Assembly (NCBI RefSeq): GCF_002847505.1
Contig: NZ_MXAV01000035.1
Location: forward strand, 1 to 51,308
Length of the DNA: 51,308 nucleotides
Source: Acidithiobacillus marinus
GTDB taxonomy: Bacteria > Pseudomonadota > Gammaproteobacteria > Acidithiobacillales > Acidithiobacillaceae
Direction: 5' to 3'
In this document: one piece after another, positions 17,431-25,255 of the stretch
Numbering within the stretch: position 1 is the stretch's first letter
How the letters are laid out: each line of letters starts with the position of its first letter
The notes under the pieces: generated by a model
Told to the model about the DNA's origin: nothing
The model's input: only the letters and a program-made list of their open reading frames with translations
Database searches by the model: none
Translations under genes and position numbers: made by a program

Positions 17431-17480
17431 GCGGACTCATAATCCCTTGGTCCACGGTTCGAGTCCGTGCGGGCCCACCA
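17431..17480 (+). other. 3' half of tRNA-Ile2(CAT): probable attachment-site repeat at island end
   Basis: The segment starts inside an anticodon stem (GGA-CTCATAA-TCC, anticodon CAT). It continues with a TTGGTC variable region, a perfect T-arm (CACGG, loop TTCGAGT, CCGTG), the acceptor 3' strand CGGGCCC, discriminator A and an encoded CCA. The 5' half (acceptor, D-arm) is missing: upstream bases do not contain a matching GGGCCCG. Base 17432 already breaks the anticodon stem, so the conserved core begins at about 17433. The layout resembles tRNA-Ile(CAT) of other gammaproteobacteria more than elongator tRNA-Met. A lone tRNA 3' end downstream of foreign genes is the duplicated att core left by tyrosine-recombinase integration; the intact tRNA should lie at the left end, outside the window. 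Confidence 0.75.
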
Positions 17481-17529
17481 TATAAAACAAGCAGTTAATA
17501 AATTGCGGATGACAATCCTCTGCTCCTCG

Positions 17530-17755
17530 GGTTCGGATTTTATACAGTTCTGGACAGAGGAGTTTTGTCTTGTGGCTGTTGGTGGACTGAAGGACGCCGC
17601 CAAGGCCGGACTTATTGGTCGCGCCACTGCGTAAGTCGCTGAATGATCTTGGCCTTGTTGCCGAAGGCTTTGAAGAAGGCATACGGAAAACTCGCGGCGT
17701 CAAACGGTTGCTGCGTAAGGTCGGCGAGGGCTTTTTCGATTTCAACGGCGTTCAT
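17530..17755 (-). pseudogene. Class I DNA methyltransferase, frameshifted N-terminal remnant
   Basis: On the minus strand, ATG 17755 starts MNAVEIEKALADLTQQPFD, then AASFPYAFFKAFGNKAKIIQRL. A one-base slip at about 17630-17634 then moves the reading into the frame RSGATNKSGLGGVLQSTNSHK. This matches the opening of a family of large DNA methyltransferases (MNAVEIE...PFDAAxFPFAFLxAFGNKxTTxxRL(R)xGxxNxSxxxGGVLQxxN). Similarity ends near 17570, after which the frame runs on without recognisable sequence; the SAM and NPPY motifs are absent. It begins 13 nt after vapC on the same strand, so it was probably part of a vapB-vapC-methyltransferase unit. Its truncation near the tRNA scar suggests loss during island insertion or later deletion. 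Family assignment is from memory. Confidence 0.6.
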
Positions 17756-17768
17756 GAGCGAAAGCGCG

Positions 17769-18188
17769 TCATGCGCCCTTCCAGGGGTTGATGACCGTCA
17801 CGCCGGCCGCATCAAAGGGTGCTGTGTCGCGTGATGCCACGATGAAGCCGCGCGATGCGGCAACGGCGGCGATGTAGCCGTCTGGCGTCGGGAAGCCGCG
17901 CCCACAGTCGCGGGCTGTTACGGCCAGGTCGGCGTAATGGCGCGCCGCATCCGTATCGAAGGGCAGCATCCGATTCTGGAACAGTTCCAGCAGTTCGCTC
18001 AGAGCGTGGTCGAGCATGTTCTTGCGCTTGCCTGCGGGCAGCGCCCGTACACCGAACAATAACTCCGCCAGCGAGACGCTCGAAAGATACAAGGTTTCGG
18101 CCGCCTGGTCATTCAGCCACGCTCTCACGGTCTGGTCCGGCTCGGGCTTCATCGCCTCGGAGACGACGTTGGTATCAAGGACGATCAT
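17769..18188 (-). CDS. vapC: VapC/FitB-type PIN-domain ribonuclease toxin
   Basis: A 139-residue PIN-domain protein, the RNase toxin of a VapBC pair. The acidic active-site residues are visible: Asp5 in MIVLDTNVVSEAM, Glu42 in SVSLAELLFGV, Asp at the start of TPDGYIAAVAASRG, and a final Asp in ASRDTAPFDAAGV. The TNVVSE, AELLFGVRALPAGKR and DGYIAAIA-like segments are closest to the FitB subgroup. It starts directly after the vapB stop (18189/18188), so the two are co-translated. A decayed methyltransferase start lies 13 nt downstream. The toxin looks intact. Confidence 0.9.
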   Translation of the reverse strand: MIVLDTNVVSEAMKPEPDQTVRAWLNDQAAETLYLSSVSLAELLFGVRALPAGKRKNMLDHALSELLELFQNRMLPFDTDAARHYADLAVTARDCGRGFPTPDGYIAAVAASRGFIVASRDTAPFDAAGVTVINPWKGA

Positions 18189-18443
18189 TCAGTCGAAGCG
18201 CAGCGGTTCGGCCGGCGTCTTGTTGCGCGCATTCTCGAAGACAGCGAAATCTTCATTGCTCAGACCGATCTTGCGGCCGATGGCGGTCAGGGCGTCCCCT
18301 ACGCGCACCCGTTTCTCCGGTTTGACCGCCGCCGCCAGAATCTCCCGCACCTCCGCTTCCATGCTGCGGCCGTGCTGAGCCGCCCGCACGCGCAGAGCGC
18401 GATGCACCTCATCCGACACATTCCTTACCGTCAGAATTGCCAT
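18189..18443 (-). CDS. vapB: VapB/FitA-type ribbon-helix-helix antitoxin
   Basis: An 84-residue antitoxin. The N-terminal MAILTVRNVSDEVHRALRVRAAQHGRSMEAEVREIL (about residues 1-36) is the FitA-like ribbon-helix-helix fold that binds the operon promoter. The acidic and hydrophobic C-terminus (GLSNEDFAVFENARNKTPAEPLRFD) is where such antitoxins wrap the PIN toxin. It precedes vapC with no gap. A loose GGGGA ribosome site stands about 11 nt before its ATG. The 290 nt between this gene and the end of the next one (18444-18733) hold its promoter region and no further gene that I can support. Confidence 0.88.
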   Translation of the reverse strand: MAILTVRNVSDEVHRALRVRAAQHGRSMEAEVREILAAAVKPEKRVRVGDALTAIGRKIGLSNEDFAVFENARNKTPAEPLRFD

Positions 18444-18733
18444 AATTCAAGATTCCCCATTTGCTTTCTATGAAGTCAATGATGTAATAATGCAGTCACT
18501 GGCGCAAGCGTCATATCCCTTCAGGTCCTGATGTTTTGCTTGCATAGGTCGTTGAGCTTTTTTACATCTTGGTCATTTACGAAATGGTTGTCGGGACTGT
18601 CTCTGATCAGAAACCTACAAGGTCTTTGGCATATGAACACTGGATAGTGGCACTCGACTCCGCACGACTATTCTTCAGGCAATTTCGCTACAGTAGCAGT
18701 ACACCACCGCTGCTTCAGGATGAGGGCTTGCGC

Positions 18734-19540
18734 CTACTTTTTAGGTGGGGTGGCTACCGCCTGAAAAGTGGCCAGAACCTTACCTTCGGCATCTTTGAAC
18801 TGGAGTGTGGAGCCCTGCATGGCATAGCTGCGGGTTTGTTCCAGTGCTTTGGAGAAAGGGCCGTCAATGCTGACTCCCACGCAGGCCATGCGGGTGGAGA
18901 TGAGGGCAGGGAATTTCAGTTGCTGATTGGCTCCCAGTACCAGTCCGCCGGCAACCCGGTTGCAGCCATCCCAACCGGCAACACGTTGTTCTGCCGGGAT
19001 AAAACTGAGGTAAGGCGCTTTTGCCTCGGAACCTTTTGCGATGGTTTGTCCTGCCAGGCTACTGAGTCGCCACGCGTAACTGGCGTAGAGATCCTGGGCA
19101 GCACTATGATCGCTGACCTTGTGCAGCAGCCAGAGCTTGCCATCGCCAGTGGAGAGCGCCTTACCGGCACCTGTCAGCGGCGCCAGCGCATTTTCCAGTA
19201 CTTGGTAGGCCCCGATTTTTTGCTGATGGGCTCCCAGCAGTTCAATCACCTTGTCCGTCTGCCAGTGAAACCGTCCGGTAGTCTCAGTGATGTTCTGGCT
19301 ACGGTCAGCATACTGGGTGGTGAAGAGATATTGCCCATTGGCTTTAAGGGCGAGGGTGCTGCGGATTCCTGGGCAATCCGCACAAGGTAAGTCGCCCGCA
19401 TAACTACCCTGCCAGTCTAAAGCACTTTGGCTGGTATGTTGGTCTGGAGGGGTGGCAGGATTTATGGGCGGAGTAACCGGCGCACAGGCAGCCAAAAGGC
19501 TGATAATGGGCAAAGAAAAGGTGAATGCCGTGTATTTCAT
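18734..19540 (-). CDS. Outer-membrane-type lipoprotein with NlpE-like and META domains
   Basis: A 268-residue lipoprotein. The signal peptide ends in a lipobox, SLLAAC, with Cys19 as the lipidated residue. Residues about 43-130 form an NlpE-like domain, marked by WQGSYAGDLPCADCPGIRSTL with the C-x-x-C pair known from NlpE, an envelope copper and stress sensor. Residues about 150-262 form a META (HslJ-like) domain (SYAWRLSSLAGQ ... AGWDGCNRVAGGL ... STRMACVG ... LEQTRSYAMQGSTLQF). GGAGGGG lies just before the ATG, and a good promoter is visible upstream. It is likely exposed to the periplasm and may sense or withstand envelope or metal stress, which would suit an organism of metal-rich acidic habitats; that role is inference. 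Confidence 0.85.
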   Translation of the reverse strand: MKYTAFTFSLPIISLLAACAPVTPPINPATPPDQHTSQSALDWQGSYAGDLPCADCPGIRSTLALKANGQYLFTTQYADRSQNITETTGRFHWQTDKVIELLGAHQQKIGAYQVLENALAPLTGAGKALSTGDGKLWLLHKVSDHSAAQDLYASYAWRLSSLAGQTIAKGSEAKAPYLSFIPAEQRVAGWDGCNRVAGGLVLGANQQLKFPALISTRMACVGVSIDGPFSKALEQTRSYAMQGSTLQFKDAEGKVLATFQAVATPPKK

Positions 19541-19567
19541 GTCCCCTCCGAGTTTGAATTTTTTTTG

Positions 19568-19597
19568 ATTCTACGTATTTTTCAATAGGATTGGCAA
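19568..19597 (-). promoter_or_regulatory. Sigma-70-type promoter of the NlpE/META lipoprotein gene
   Basis: Read on the minus strand, TTGCCA (-35, complement of 19592-19597) and TAGAAT (-10, complement of 19568-19573) each match the consensus at 5 of 6 positions, with an 18-nt spacer. The -10 box ends 27 nt before the lipoprotein ATG, leaving a short leader with a GGAGGGG ribosome site. It separates this gene from hugZ, which is read in the same direction upstream. Confidence 0.6.
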
Positions 19598-19650
19598 GGT
19601 GGGCAAAAGTACCTGATTTTCAAGGGCGAAACACCGTGTGGGATCTGGAT

Positions 19651-20424
19651 CTACTGAGCATTTTTATCAACACTCTCACGACACTGCTGTGCCAGTGAAA
19701 CCAGGGCCTTGCGGGCTTCCTGCGCATTGGTGACGGGGTCGGGCAGATCAAAGCGCAGCAGTGTACCGTCGGCGCGCAGATCAAAGCCATCATAATCCAT
19801 GCCCACCATTTCCACCTCGAAAACATCCAGGGCATACTGATGCCGACAATAGTCGCGTAGGTTATCACGATGGTCAGCATTCATATGGGCGATAATGCCC
19901 GCTTCTGCCGCCACCAGCGCATCGCTGGGTGGCGGCGCATAATGTTCAGGTCGAACCCAGTGAATTTTGCCGAAGCCGCCAATGTAGCGGATGTATTCAA
20001 CGGCGATCCGGTAAAAATAGAAATCATGGGCAGCAAAGTAATCCCGGGCTTGGGGGAGATAGCGCAGATAACGATCAGCAAAAGCGTTTTTGTCGGGTAG
20101 CCGGGTGGCGCGACCGGTCAGTGTGACCCTGCCGGCAGCCTGCATGTCTGGGGAGCAGGGTTGTACCAGCAGGCTCACTCGGGAGTCGGCATCGATATTT
20201 TTGGTATGTTCTGCCAGGTTGGATATGAGAATCAGGGGATTGCCTCTGTCATCCAGCACAAAAGGACTGACTGAAGCGAAGGGATAGCCTTCCAGTTTTT
20301 TGGAGAGGGTGCACAGGGATCCATTATGATAGGCGCGCACAAAACGTCGTGCTTCGCTACCGGTGGCTAGGGCTTGATCTTCAGGGGGCATGGAGGCATC
20401 CGGGCTTGTCGACATTGAAATCAA
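19651..20424 (-). CDS. HugZ-family haem-binding/haem oxygenase-like protein
   Basis: A 257-residue protein with a split-barrel flavin-binding-type fold. An N-terminal pyridoxamine-phosphate-oxidase-like barrel (about residues 20-160: ARRFVRAYHNGSLCTLS, YPFASVSPFVLDDRGNPLIL, RVSLLVQP, GRVTLTGRATRL) is joined to a C-terminal DUF2470 domain (about 175-250: IIAHMNADHRDNLRDYC ... MVGMDYDGFDLRADG). This pairing is that of HugZ/HutZ proteins, which bind or break down haem to release iron; close relatives are often annotated only as FMN-binding proteins. The start may be 20424 or the second Met at 20415. It is divergent from the PLD gene, with an inverted repeat between them. Confidence 0.8.
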   Translation of the reverse strand: MISMSTSPDASMPPEDQALATGSEARRFVRAYHNGSLCTLSKKLEGYPFASVSPFVLDDRGNPLILISNLAEHTKNIDADSRVSLLVQPCSPDMQAAGRVTLTGRATRLPDKNAFADRYLRYLPQARDYFAAHDFYFYRIAVEYIRYIGGFGKIHWVRPEHYAPPPSDALVAAEAGIIAHMNADHRDNLRDYCRHQYALDVFEVEMVGMDYDGFDLRADGTLLRFDLPDPVTNAQEARKALVSLAQQCRESVDKNAQ

Positions 20425-20459
20425 TATCTGCAGTCTAAACAGTGATACCGGACCTGTCG

Positions 20460-20473
20460 ATAAACGTGTTTAT
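20460..20473. promoter_or_regulatory. Inverted repeat in the hugZ / PLD divergent intergenic region
   Basis: ATAAAC-GT-GTTTAT is a perfect 6-bp dyad with a 2-nt centre, lying 36 nt before the hugZ start and 69 nt before the PLD gene. Its position in a 117-nt divergent promoter region suggests an operator. It does not fit the 19-bp Fur box. No binding protein can be named. Confidence 0.3.
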
Positions 20474-20541
20474 GGTGACCCTCTTGGCGAACAGCCCACT
20501 TCGTTTTATCTTTCCCTAAAAATTGACTGAGCGTAAATTCC

Positions 20542-21183
20542 ATGATGTCCATCCCTGGCCTAATCCAGCGCGTGATATTGTTCTGCACCATTATTTGTAT
20601 TCCGTTGCAGGCTCCGGCAGATGATTCCTTATGGCAACAGGTTGTGCATTGGGGTGAGGCGCAGTGGTCCATGGCCACAGCCACCATGCCCCGTTCGCCA
20701 GTCACGGTCCCGGCGCAAGGGACAATAGAAGTGGCTTTTTCGCCACCGGGCGGAGCGACGGCGGCCATCGTCGCAGCCCTGGGCGCAGCCCGGCAGCGGA
20801 TCTGGGTGCAGGCTTACAGTTTTACCAGCGCGCCCATCGCCAAGGCGGTATTGCAGGCGGCGCGCCGGGGGCTGGATGTGCAGGTGATGCTGGATAAGAG
20901 TCAGCGTACCCAGAAGTATTCTGTCGCAGATTTTTTTGCGAATCAGGGCGTGCCGGTATTTATTGATGACCAGCATGCCATTGCCCATAACAAGGTCATG
21001 GTCATCGACTCTGACACGCTGGTTACCGGCAGTTTCAATTTCAGTAAGGCGGCGGAGCAGGCTAATGCCGAAAATATGCTGATTTTCAGAGGAAATCCTG
21101 CGTTACAGAAGTTGTATGCCGACAATTTTCGTTTTCATCTGAGCCATTCCACCCGATACGAGCCGCGTCATGGCCGGGATTGA
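20542..21183 (+). CDS. Secreted phospholipase D-superfamily nuclease-like protein
   Basis: A 213-residue protein with an N-terminal signal peptide (MMSIPGLIQRVILFCTIICI, cut likely after APA). One PLD-superfamily domain follows. The single HKD motif is complete: HNKVMVIDSDTLVTGSFNFS, with His, Lys and Asp in the usual spacing, plus the trailing GSFNFSKAAEQANAENM typical of the Nuc endonuclease group and related cytochrome-linked or conjugation-associated PLD proteins. A single-HKD protein of this size normally works as a homodimer. It is predicted to be exported to the periplasm and to cleave phosphodiesters, probably nucleic acid. It is divergent from hugZ and converges on moeA. Confidence 0.85.
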   Translation: MMSIPGLIQRVILFCTIICIPLQAPADDSLWQQVVHWGEAQWSMATATMPRSPVTVPAQGTIEVAFSPPGGATAAIVAALGAARQRIWVQAYSFTSAPIAKAVLQAARRGLDVQVMLDKSQRTQKYSVADFFANQGVPVFIDDQHAIAHNKVMVIDSDTLVTGSFNFSKAAEQANAENMLIFRGNPALQKLYADNFRFHLSHSTRYEPRHGRD

Positions 21184-21232
21184 TTATGATTGACCATAAT
21201 AGACCGGAAAGACACTTGAAGGGCCCAGAAAC

Positions 21233-22471
21233 TTAAACGAGTCCTTCCAGCAACTGCACATCCACGAGGCTCCCGGCCGGGGCGTCTTCGGCCTCAGCGG
21301 CGAGGATGATCAGGCAGTCGGCATGGGCGAGGCCGCTCATGATATGCGAAGCCTGCTGGCCAACTCCAGCGACTTCAAGACCATTTTCTCCAGAGACCAG
21401 CACCCCGCGCTGAAAGTCGGTTCTTCCCGGCTTTTTCTTGAGGGTATGGGCCAAAGGCAGTTTAAGGACAGGGGCTGTCCAGGGTCCATTGCTGCCCATG
21501 CGCTTGAGGATACAGGGCCGTACGAACTGGTAAAAAGTCACCATGGTGGACACTGGATTGCCGGGCAGGCCAAAAAAGGTCGCCTCTCCCAGCTTGCCGA
21601 AGGCCAGTGGCCGACCGGGTTTCATGTTCATTTTCCAGAAATGAATGCTGCCCATACGACCCAGCAGTTCGGCAATATAATCGGCGTCACCGACCGAAAC
21701 GCCGCCCGTGCTGATGACCAGATCAGCCATTCCGGCAGCCTGTTGCAAGGCGGCCTCCAGACGTTCGGGATCATCGGCAATCCGGCCCAGATCATATATT
21801 TCGCAGCCTAGGCGCTGGAGCATGCCCCGCAGGGCATAGCGATTGCTATCATAAATCTGCCCGGCTGCGAGGGTGCTTCCAAGGGGGCGCAGTTCATCAC
21901 CAGTGGAGAAAAAAGCGACCCGTAAGCGCCGCAACACCTTCACTTCCGAAATACCCAGGCTGGCCAGCAGAGCCAGCTGGGCAGGACGCAACAGGGTGCC
22001 GGCCTGCAGTGCCAGGGCACCGGCCTGCAAATCTTCGCCAGCCTGACGAATATTGGCGCCCGCCTGGGGGCGTTGCTGGGGGATGATCTGTTGATCGTGG
22101 ACCTCGGCGAGTTCCTGAATCAGCACACTATCAGCGCCTTCAGGGACGACGGCGCCAGTCATGATTCGTACGCACTCACCGGGGCCGACTGGGCTGGTGA
22201 AGGGGTGACCGGCGAAACAGTGGCCGATCAGTCGTCTGGGGGCCTCGCCATCGGCGCTGCGCAGAGCGTAACCGTCCATGGCGGAATTGGGCCAGGCGGG
22301 CACCGGTTGCGCCGCCCGCAGGTCTTCCGCCAGCACACGGCCCAGAGCGTCGCTCAGGTGCAATATTTCCGTATCCATCAGGGCGGGGCTGGCCGCAAGA
22401 ATGCTGGCTCTGGCCTCTTCCACGCTTTTCGCCAGGGGATCATGTTCATTATCACTGCAGCAGTGCGCCAT
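21233..22471 (-). CDS. moeA: Molybdopterin molybdenumtransferase MoeA
   Basis: MoeA inserts molybdate into adenylylated molybdopterin to make molybdenum cofactor. The 412-residue length is normal. Family motifs are seen: PAWPNSAMDGYALRS near residue 60, RIMTGAVVPEGADSV near 105, VAFFSTGDELRPLG near 185, STGGVSVGDADY near 250 and FGLPGNPVSTMVTF near 295, the last two being the active-site loops. It is the last gene of a mobA-mobB-moeA operon and begins immediately after the mobB stop. A weak dyad (ATTATG...CATAAT, about 21183-21200) lies between its end and the PLD gene but has no U-run. Confidence 0.95.
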   Translation of the reverse strand: MAHCCSDNEHDPLAKSVEEARASILAASPALMDTEILHLSDALGRVLAEDLRAAQPVPAWPNSAMDGYALRSADGEAPRRLIGHCFAGHPFTSPVGPGECVRIMTGAVVPEGADSVLIQELAEVHDQQIIPQQRPQAGANIRQAGEDLQAGALALQAGTLLRPAQLALLASLGISEVKVLRRLRVAFFSTGDELRPLGSTLAAGQIYDSNRYALRGMLQRLGCEIYDLGRIADDPERLEAALQQAAGMADLVISTGGVSVGDADYIAELLGRMGSIHFWKMNMKPGRPLAFGKLGEATFFGLPGNPVSTMVTFYQFVRPCILKRMGSNGPWTAPVLKLPLAHTLKKKPGRTDFQRGVLVSGENGLEVAGVGQQASHIMSGLAHADCLIILAAEAEDAPAGSLVDVQLLEGLV

Positions 22472-22966
22472 TCAGGGTTCCTCGTGTATCCAGCTGTAGA
22501 TGAATTCGGCAATCTTTTGGGGACTATTGAGGTCCACTACCGGACAATGGGTGGATAAGGCCGTATCGCTGGCGACGGCGATGATCTGCGAATCTTCCAG
22601 AGCCAGCAAGGGTTTTTGCAAAGAAGGGCGATGCACCTCTATTTTGGGTATGGGTAATCCCTTGTTTCCTTCCAGAAATAGCAAATCGGCAGAGCTGGGC
22701 AGAGCGGCAGTCATACTTTCCAGGTCTGCAGTTTCTGGCGCCCGAAAGGTCGTAAACCAGCGTTGGGGGCCTTGTAAGAGAACGGCTTCGGCACCCGCCT
22801 CGCGAAGGCGGTAACTGTCTTTACCGGGAGTATCCCAGTCCACCTCATGGTGCGTAGATTTGACCACGGCGATGCGTAATCCTTTGGCTTGCAGTAAGGG
22901 TATCAATGCGCAGAGCAAACTGGTTTTTCCGCTGCCGCTATATCCTACCACTCCTATCGTTTTCAT
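22472..22966 (-). CDS. mobB: Molybdopterin-guanine dinucleotide biosynthesis adaptor MobB
   Basis: A 164-residue P-loop GTPase that aids MobA in attaching GMP to molybdopterin. Walker A is GYSGSGKTSLL at residues 8-18, followed by KSTHHEVDWDTPGKDSYR, the typical switch region, and LFLEGNKGLPIPKIEVHR, the family's conserved middle motif. It overlaps mobA by 4 nt upstream and abuts moeA downstream. Confidence 0.93.
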   Translation of the reverse strand: MKTIGVVGYSGSGKTSLLCALIPLLQAKGLRIAVVKSTHHEVDWDTPGKDSYRLREAGAEAVLLQGPQRWFTTFRAPETADLESMTAALPSSADLLFLEGNKGLPIPKIEVHRPSLQKPLLALEDSQIIAVASDTALSTHCPVVDLNSPQKIAEFIYSWIHEEP

Positions 22967-23565
22967 GGCAGATCCTCGGGACTGTTGCAGTTGCGCAGCA
23001 GGGCTTCATCCAGATACAGGGTTGCGTAATTTAGGTCCTGGAACCAGCCCTGGGCCTTGCGGCCACCTTGATCCAGATAGTGTTGCAGGTGCGGCAGCAG
23101 ACGCCGATGACATAAGGTGACTACGGCATGTAAGCCGGTATCGCTGCTAACCACTACCAGATCCTTGTCCATTTTGGCCTGCCACAGCTGGCGCAGCAGA
23201 TCAGGGGGAAGGAGCGGGCTATCCACCGGAATGCTGGCCACCCAGTCCTCGCGGGCGGCGGCAAGCCCAGCACTCAAGCCCATGAGGGGACCTTCAAAAC
23301 CGTTGTTGGCGTCGGTAATGACCCTGTGACCCAAAGCCCGGTATTGATCCAGATGACGATTGGCACTGATCAGAATCTCTGTACTGTCCGCCTGTATTAT
23401 GTGAATAGCTTGTTTTATCAATGTGCTGCCGTGCCAGCGAACCCAGCCTTTATCGACTCCACCCATCCGTCGGCCTGCTCCGCCCGCCAGAATCAGGCCG
23501 CTTACCGGCAGAAGGGAAAAACTATTTTGCTGTTTGCACATTTGCTTTGGCGGCTGCCCTGTCAT
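22963..23565 (-). CDS. mobA: Molybdenum cofactor guanylyltransferase MobA
   Basis: MobA transfers GMP from GTP to molybdopterin, giving the bis-MGD form used by DMSO-reductase-family enzymes. The nucleotide-binding loop LILAGGAGRRMGGVDKGWV is at about residues 25-43, and the metal-binding acidic motif ASIPVDSPLLPPDLL at about 113-127. At 200 residues it is normal, with a slightly long N-terminus; MCKQQNSF eight residues in could be the true start. First gene of the mob-moe operon; its promoter must lie in the 54 nt shared with the divergent gene at 23620. Confidence 0.93.
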   Translation of the reverse strand: MTGQPPKQMCKQQNSFSLLPVSGLILAGGAGRRMGGVDKGWVRWHGSTLIKQAIHIIQADSTEILISANRHLDQYRALGHRVITDANNGFEGPLMGLSAGLAAAREDWVASIPVDSPLLPPDLLRQLWQAKMDKDLVVVSSDTGLHAVVTLCHRRLLPHLQHYLDQGGRKAQGWFQDLNYATLYLDEALLRNCNSPEDLP

Positions 23566-23619
23566 AAAAGCCTATGCTATCCTTCCACAATTATCTGACA
23601 AGTAAAACCCGGAGCAGGT

Positions 23620-24177
23620 ATGTGGGATTGGTTGCGGGGTAGGTCGGGACCGACGGTTCCCCCCCGTGGGGTGGTCGTGGATGCAGGTATTCCCAATCAG
23701 GAAAGGGTCGCAGAATTACCGCTGCCTGAGGCCCTGTTTGTTCTGCATTATAATGGGTTTGCGCAACTCCCGGAAAATGGTGAATTGCGGCAATTGTTGC
23801 TGGATGCCGCCCGGAATGGAGAGTTCCTGCGCGATCTTCCCCGGGTCAGTGCCCGGCGTCTGGAAGAAAGTCACGGACTGCAGTCCCGTTTTGGCGTGGA
23901 GCTGGAAAACGTGGTGCGCTTTTTCAAGGTGCTCCATAGTGAAATCACCCGGCGCATGTATATCGATGCGGCGCGCAAGCGCGAGGACGTAGCCGGAGTG
24001 CAATTTACTCTCCGCGATCCGGGCCAGGCCGATGTCGAGCAGCTGGCTATTGTCGAAGCGGATCCATCGGCTCTGGGCGCGGGTGTTTATCCTCTCAATC
24101 ATATCCCCGAGAATCCGCATCCGGGAACCGAAAACCCCTTTATAATTCGTATTGTCTTGAAAAAGGATCTGGCATGA
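23620..24177 (+). CDS. Uncharacterised protein coupled to leuB
   Basis: A 185-residue protein that I do not recognise. It opens [11 protein letters not shown] and has no signal peptide or membrane segment. The middle is rich in Glu, Arg and Leu ([35 protein letters not shown]), predicted helical, and the end looks like beta strands ([22 protein letters not shown]). Its stop overlaps the leuB start as ATGA, so the two are translationally coupled. Real coding is supported by that coupling, by codon use like the flanking genes and by the lack of competing frames. The usual partners leuC and leuD are not adjacent here. Confidence 0.75.
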   Translation: MWDWLRGRSGPTVPPRGVVVDAGIPNQERVAELPLPEALFVLHYNGFAQLPENGELRQLLLDAARNGEFLRDLPRVSARRLEESHGLQSRFGVELENVVRFFKVLHSEITRRMYIDAARKREDVAGVQFTLRDPGQADVEQLAIVEADPSALGAGVYPLNHIPENPHPGTENPFIIRIVLKKDLA

Positions 24178-25244
24178 AAAAAATAGCGATTTTCCCGGGT
24201 GACGGGATTGGTCCCGAGATTGTCGACGCCGCGCGGCTGGTGCTGGATGCGGTGGATCAGGCTGCTGGCTTGCAACTGCAATGTACGGATGGACTGGTCG
24301 GTGGTGCAGCTCTGGATGCCGCCGATGATCCCCTGCCGGAAGCCTCCCTGCAGCTGGCCATGGCGGCTGATGCAGTCATTCTCGGTGCAGTGGGTGGGCC
24401 GTGCTGGGATAATCTGCCCCCGGCCAAGCGTCCCGAACAGGGTCTGCTGCGTTTACGCAAGCATCTGGATCTTTTCGCCAATTTACGGCCTGCGCAGATT
24501 TTTCTGCAACTGTTGAGTGCCTCGCCCTTGCGCCCGGAACTGGTGCAGGATGTGGATATTCTGGTGGTGCGGGAACTGACCGGTGACATCTACTTTGGTC
24601 AGCCCCGGGGAGTAGAGATCGTCAATGGCAAGCGGCGCGGCCACAACACCATGGTTTATGACGAGGACGAAATCCGCCGGATTGCCCATGTCGCCTTCAA
24701 GGCTGCCCAGGGTCGCCGCAAACAGCTGTGTTCAGTGGACAAGGCGAATGTGCTGGAAACTACCCGCCTGTGGCGGGAAGTCGTGACGGAATTAGCCCCG
24801 GAATATCCCGATGTCAGTTTGACTCATATGTACGTGGATAATGCGGCAATGCAGCTGATTCGTGCCCCTGCCCAGTTTGATGTGCTGCTGACGGGGAACA
24901 TGTTCGGCGACATTCTCTCGGATGAAGCCAGTCAACTGACTGGCTCTATCGGCATGTTGCCCTCGGCCTCGCTGGGGGAGGGGCGGGGCATGTATGAACC
25001 CATTCATGGTTCCGCCCCGGACATTGCCGGCCAGGATAAAGCCAATCCGCTGGCGACCATTTTGTCTATCGCCATGATGCTGCGTCATTCTCTGGGTGCC
25101 GAACAATGGGCACAGCGGGTGGAGATGGCGGTACAGAAAGTGCTGGATGCCGGCTTGCGCACGGCGGATATTGCCGCACCGGGAGAAGCCGTGATCGGCA
25201 CCCGCGCCATGGGTCAGGCGGTCGTTCAAGCCTTGCAACTCTGA
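24174..25244 (+). CDS. leuB: 3-isopropylmalate dehydrogenase LeuB
   Basis: LeuB oxidatively decarboxylates 3-isopropylmalate with NAD in leucine synthesis. The 356-residue protein shows [16 protein letters not shown] at the start, [12 protein letters not shown] and the substrate loop [16 protein letters not shown] (family Arg residues), [16 protein letters not shown], the [16 protein letters not shown] catalytic-Lys stretch, and [13 protein letters not shown] with metal-binding Asp residues. A conserved [24 protein letters not shown] ends the NAD site. It starts within the stop of the preceding unknown gene and is followed 11 nt later by asd. Confidence 0.97.
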   Translation: MKKIAIFPGDGIGPEIVDAARLVLDAVDQAAGLQLQCTDGLVGGAALDAADDPLPEASLQLAMAADAVILGAVGGPCWDNLPPAKRPEQGLLRLRKHLDLFANLRPAQIFLQLLSASPLRPELVQDVDILVVRELTGDIYFGQPRGVEIVNGKRRGHNTMVYDEDEIRRIAHVAFKAAQGRRKQLCSVDKANVLETTRLWREVVTELAPEYPDVSLTHMYVDNAAMQLIRAPAQFDVLLTGNMFGDILSDEASQLTGSIGMLPSASLGEGRGMYEPIHGSAPDIAGQDKANPLATILSIAMMLRHSLGAEQWAQRVEMAVQKVLDAGLRTADIAAPGEAVIGTRAMGQAVVQALQL

Positions 25245-25255
25245 GGAAGTCGGTT

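Noticed and set aside
17437-17745. Minus-strand reading of 102 codons ending in MVGPHGLEPWTKGL
   Set aside because: Its end is only the antisense translation of the tRNA fragment; the middle belongs to the frameshifted methyltransferase remnant, annotated separately.
18569-19390. 273-codon plus-strand frame
   Set aside because: Opposite strand of the NlpE/META lipoprotein, which has lipobox, ribosome site and promoter.
20421-20543. Possible 40-codon minus-strand protein ending in CLDCRY
   Set aside because: It fills the divergent promoter region and runs into hugZ; no ribosome site or recognised family, so chance is more likely.
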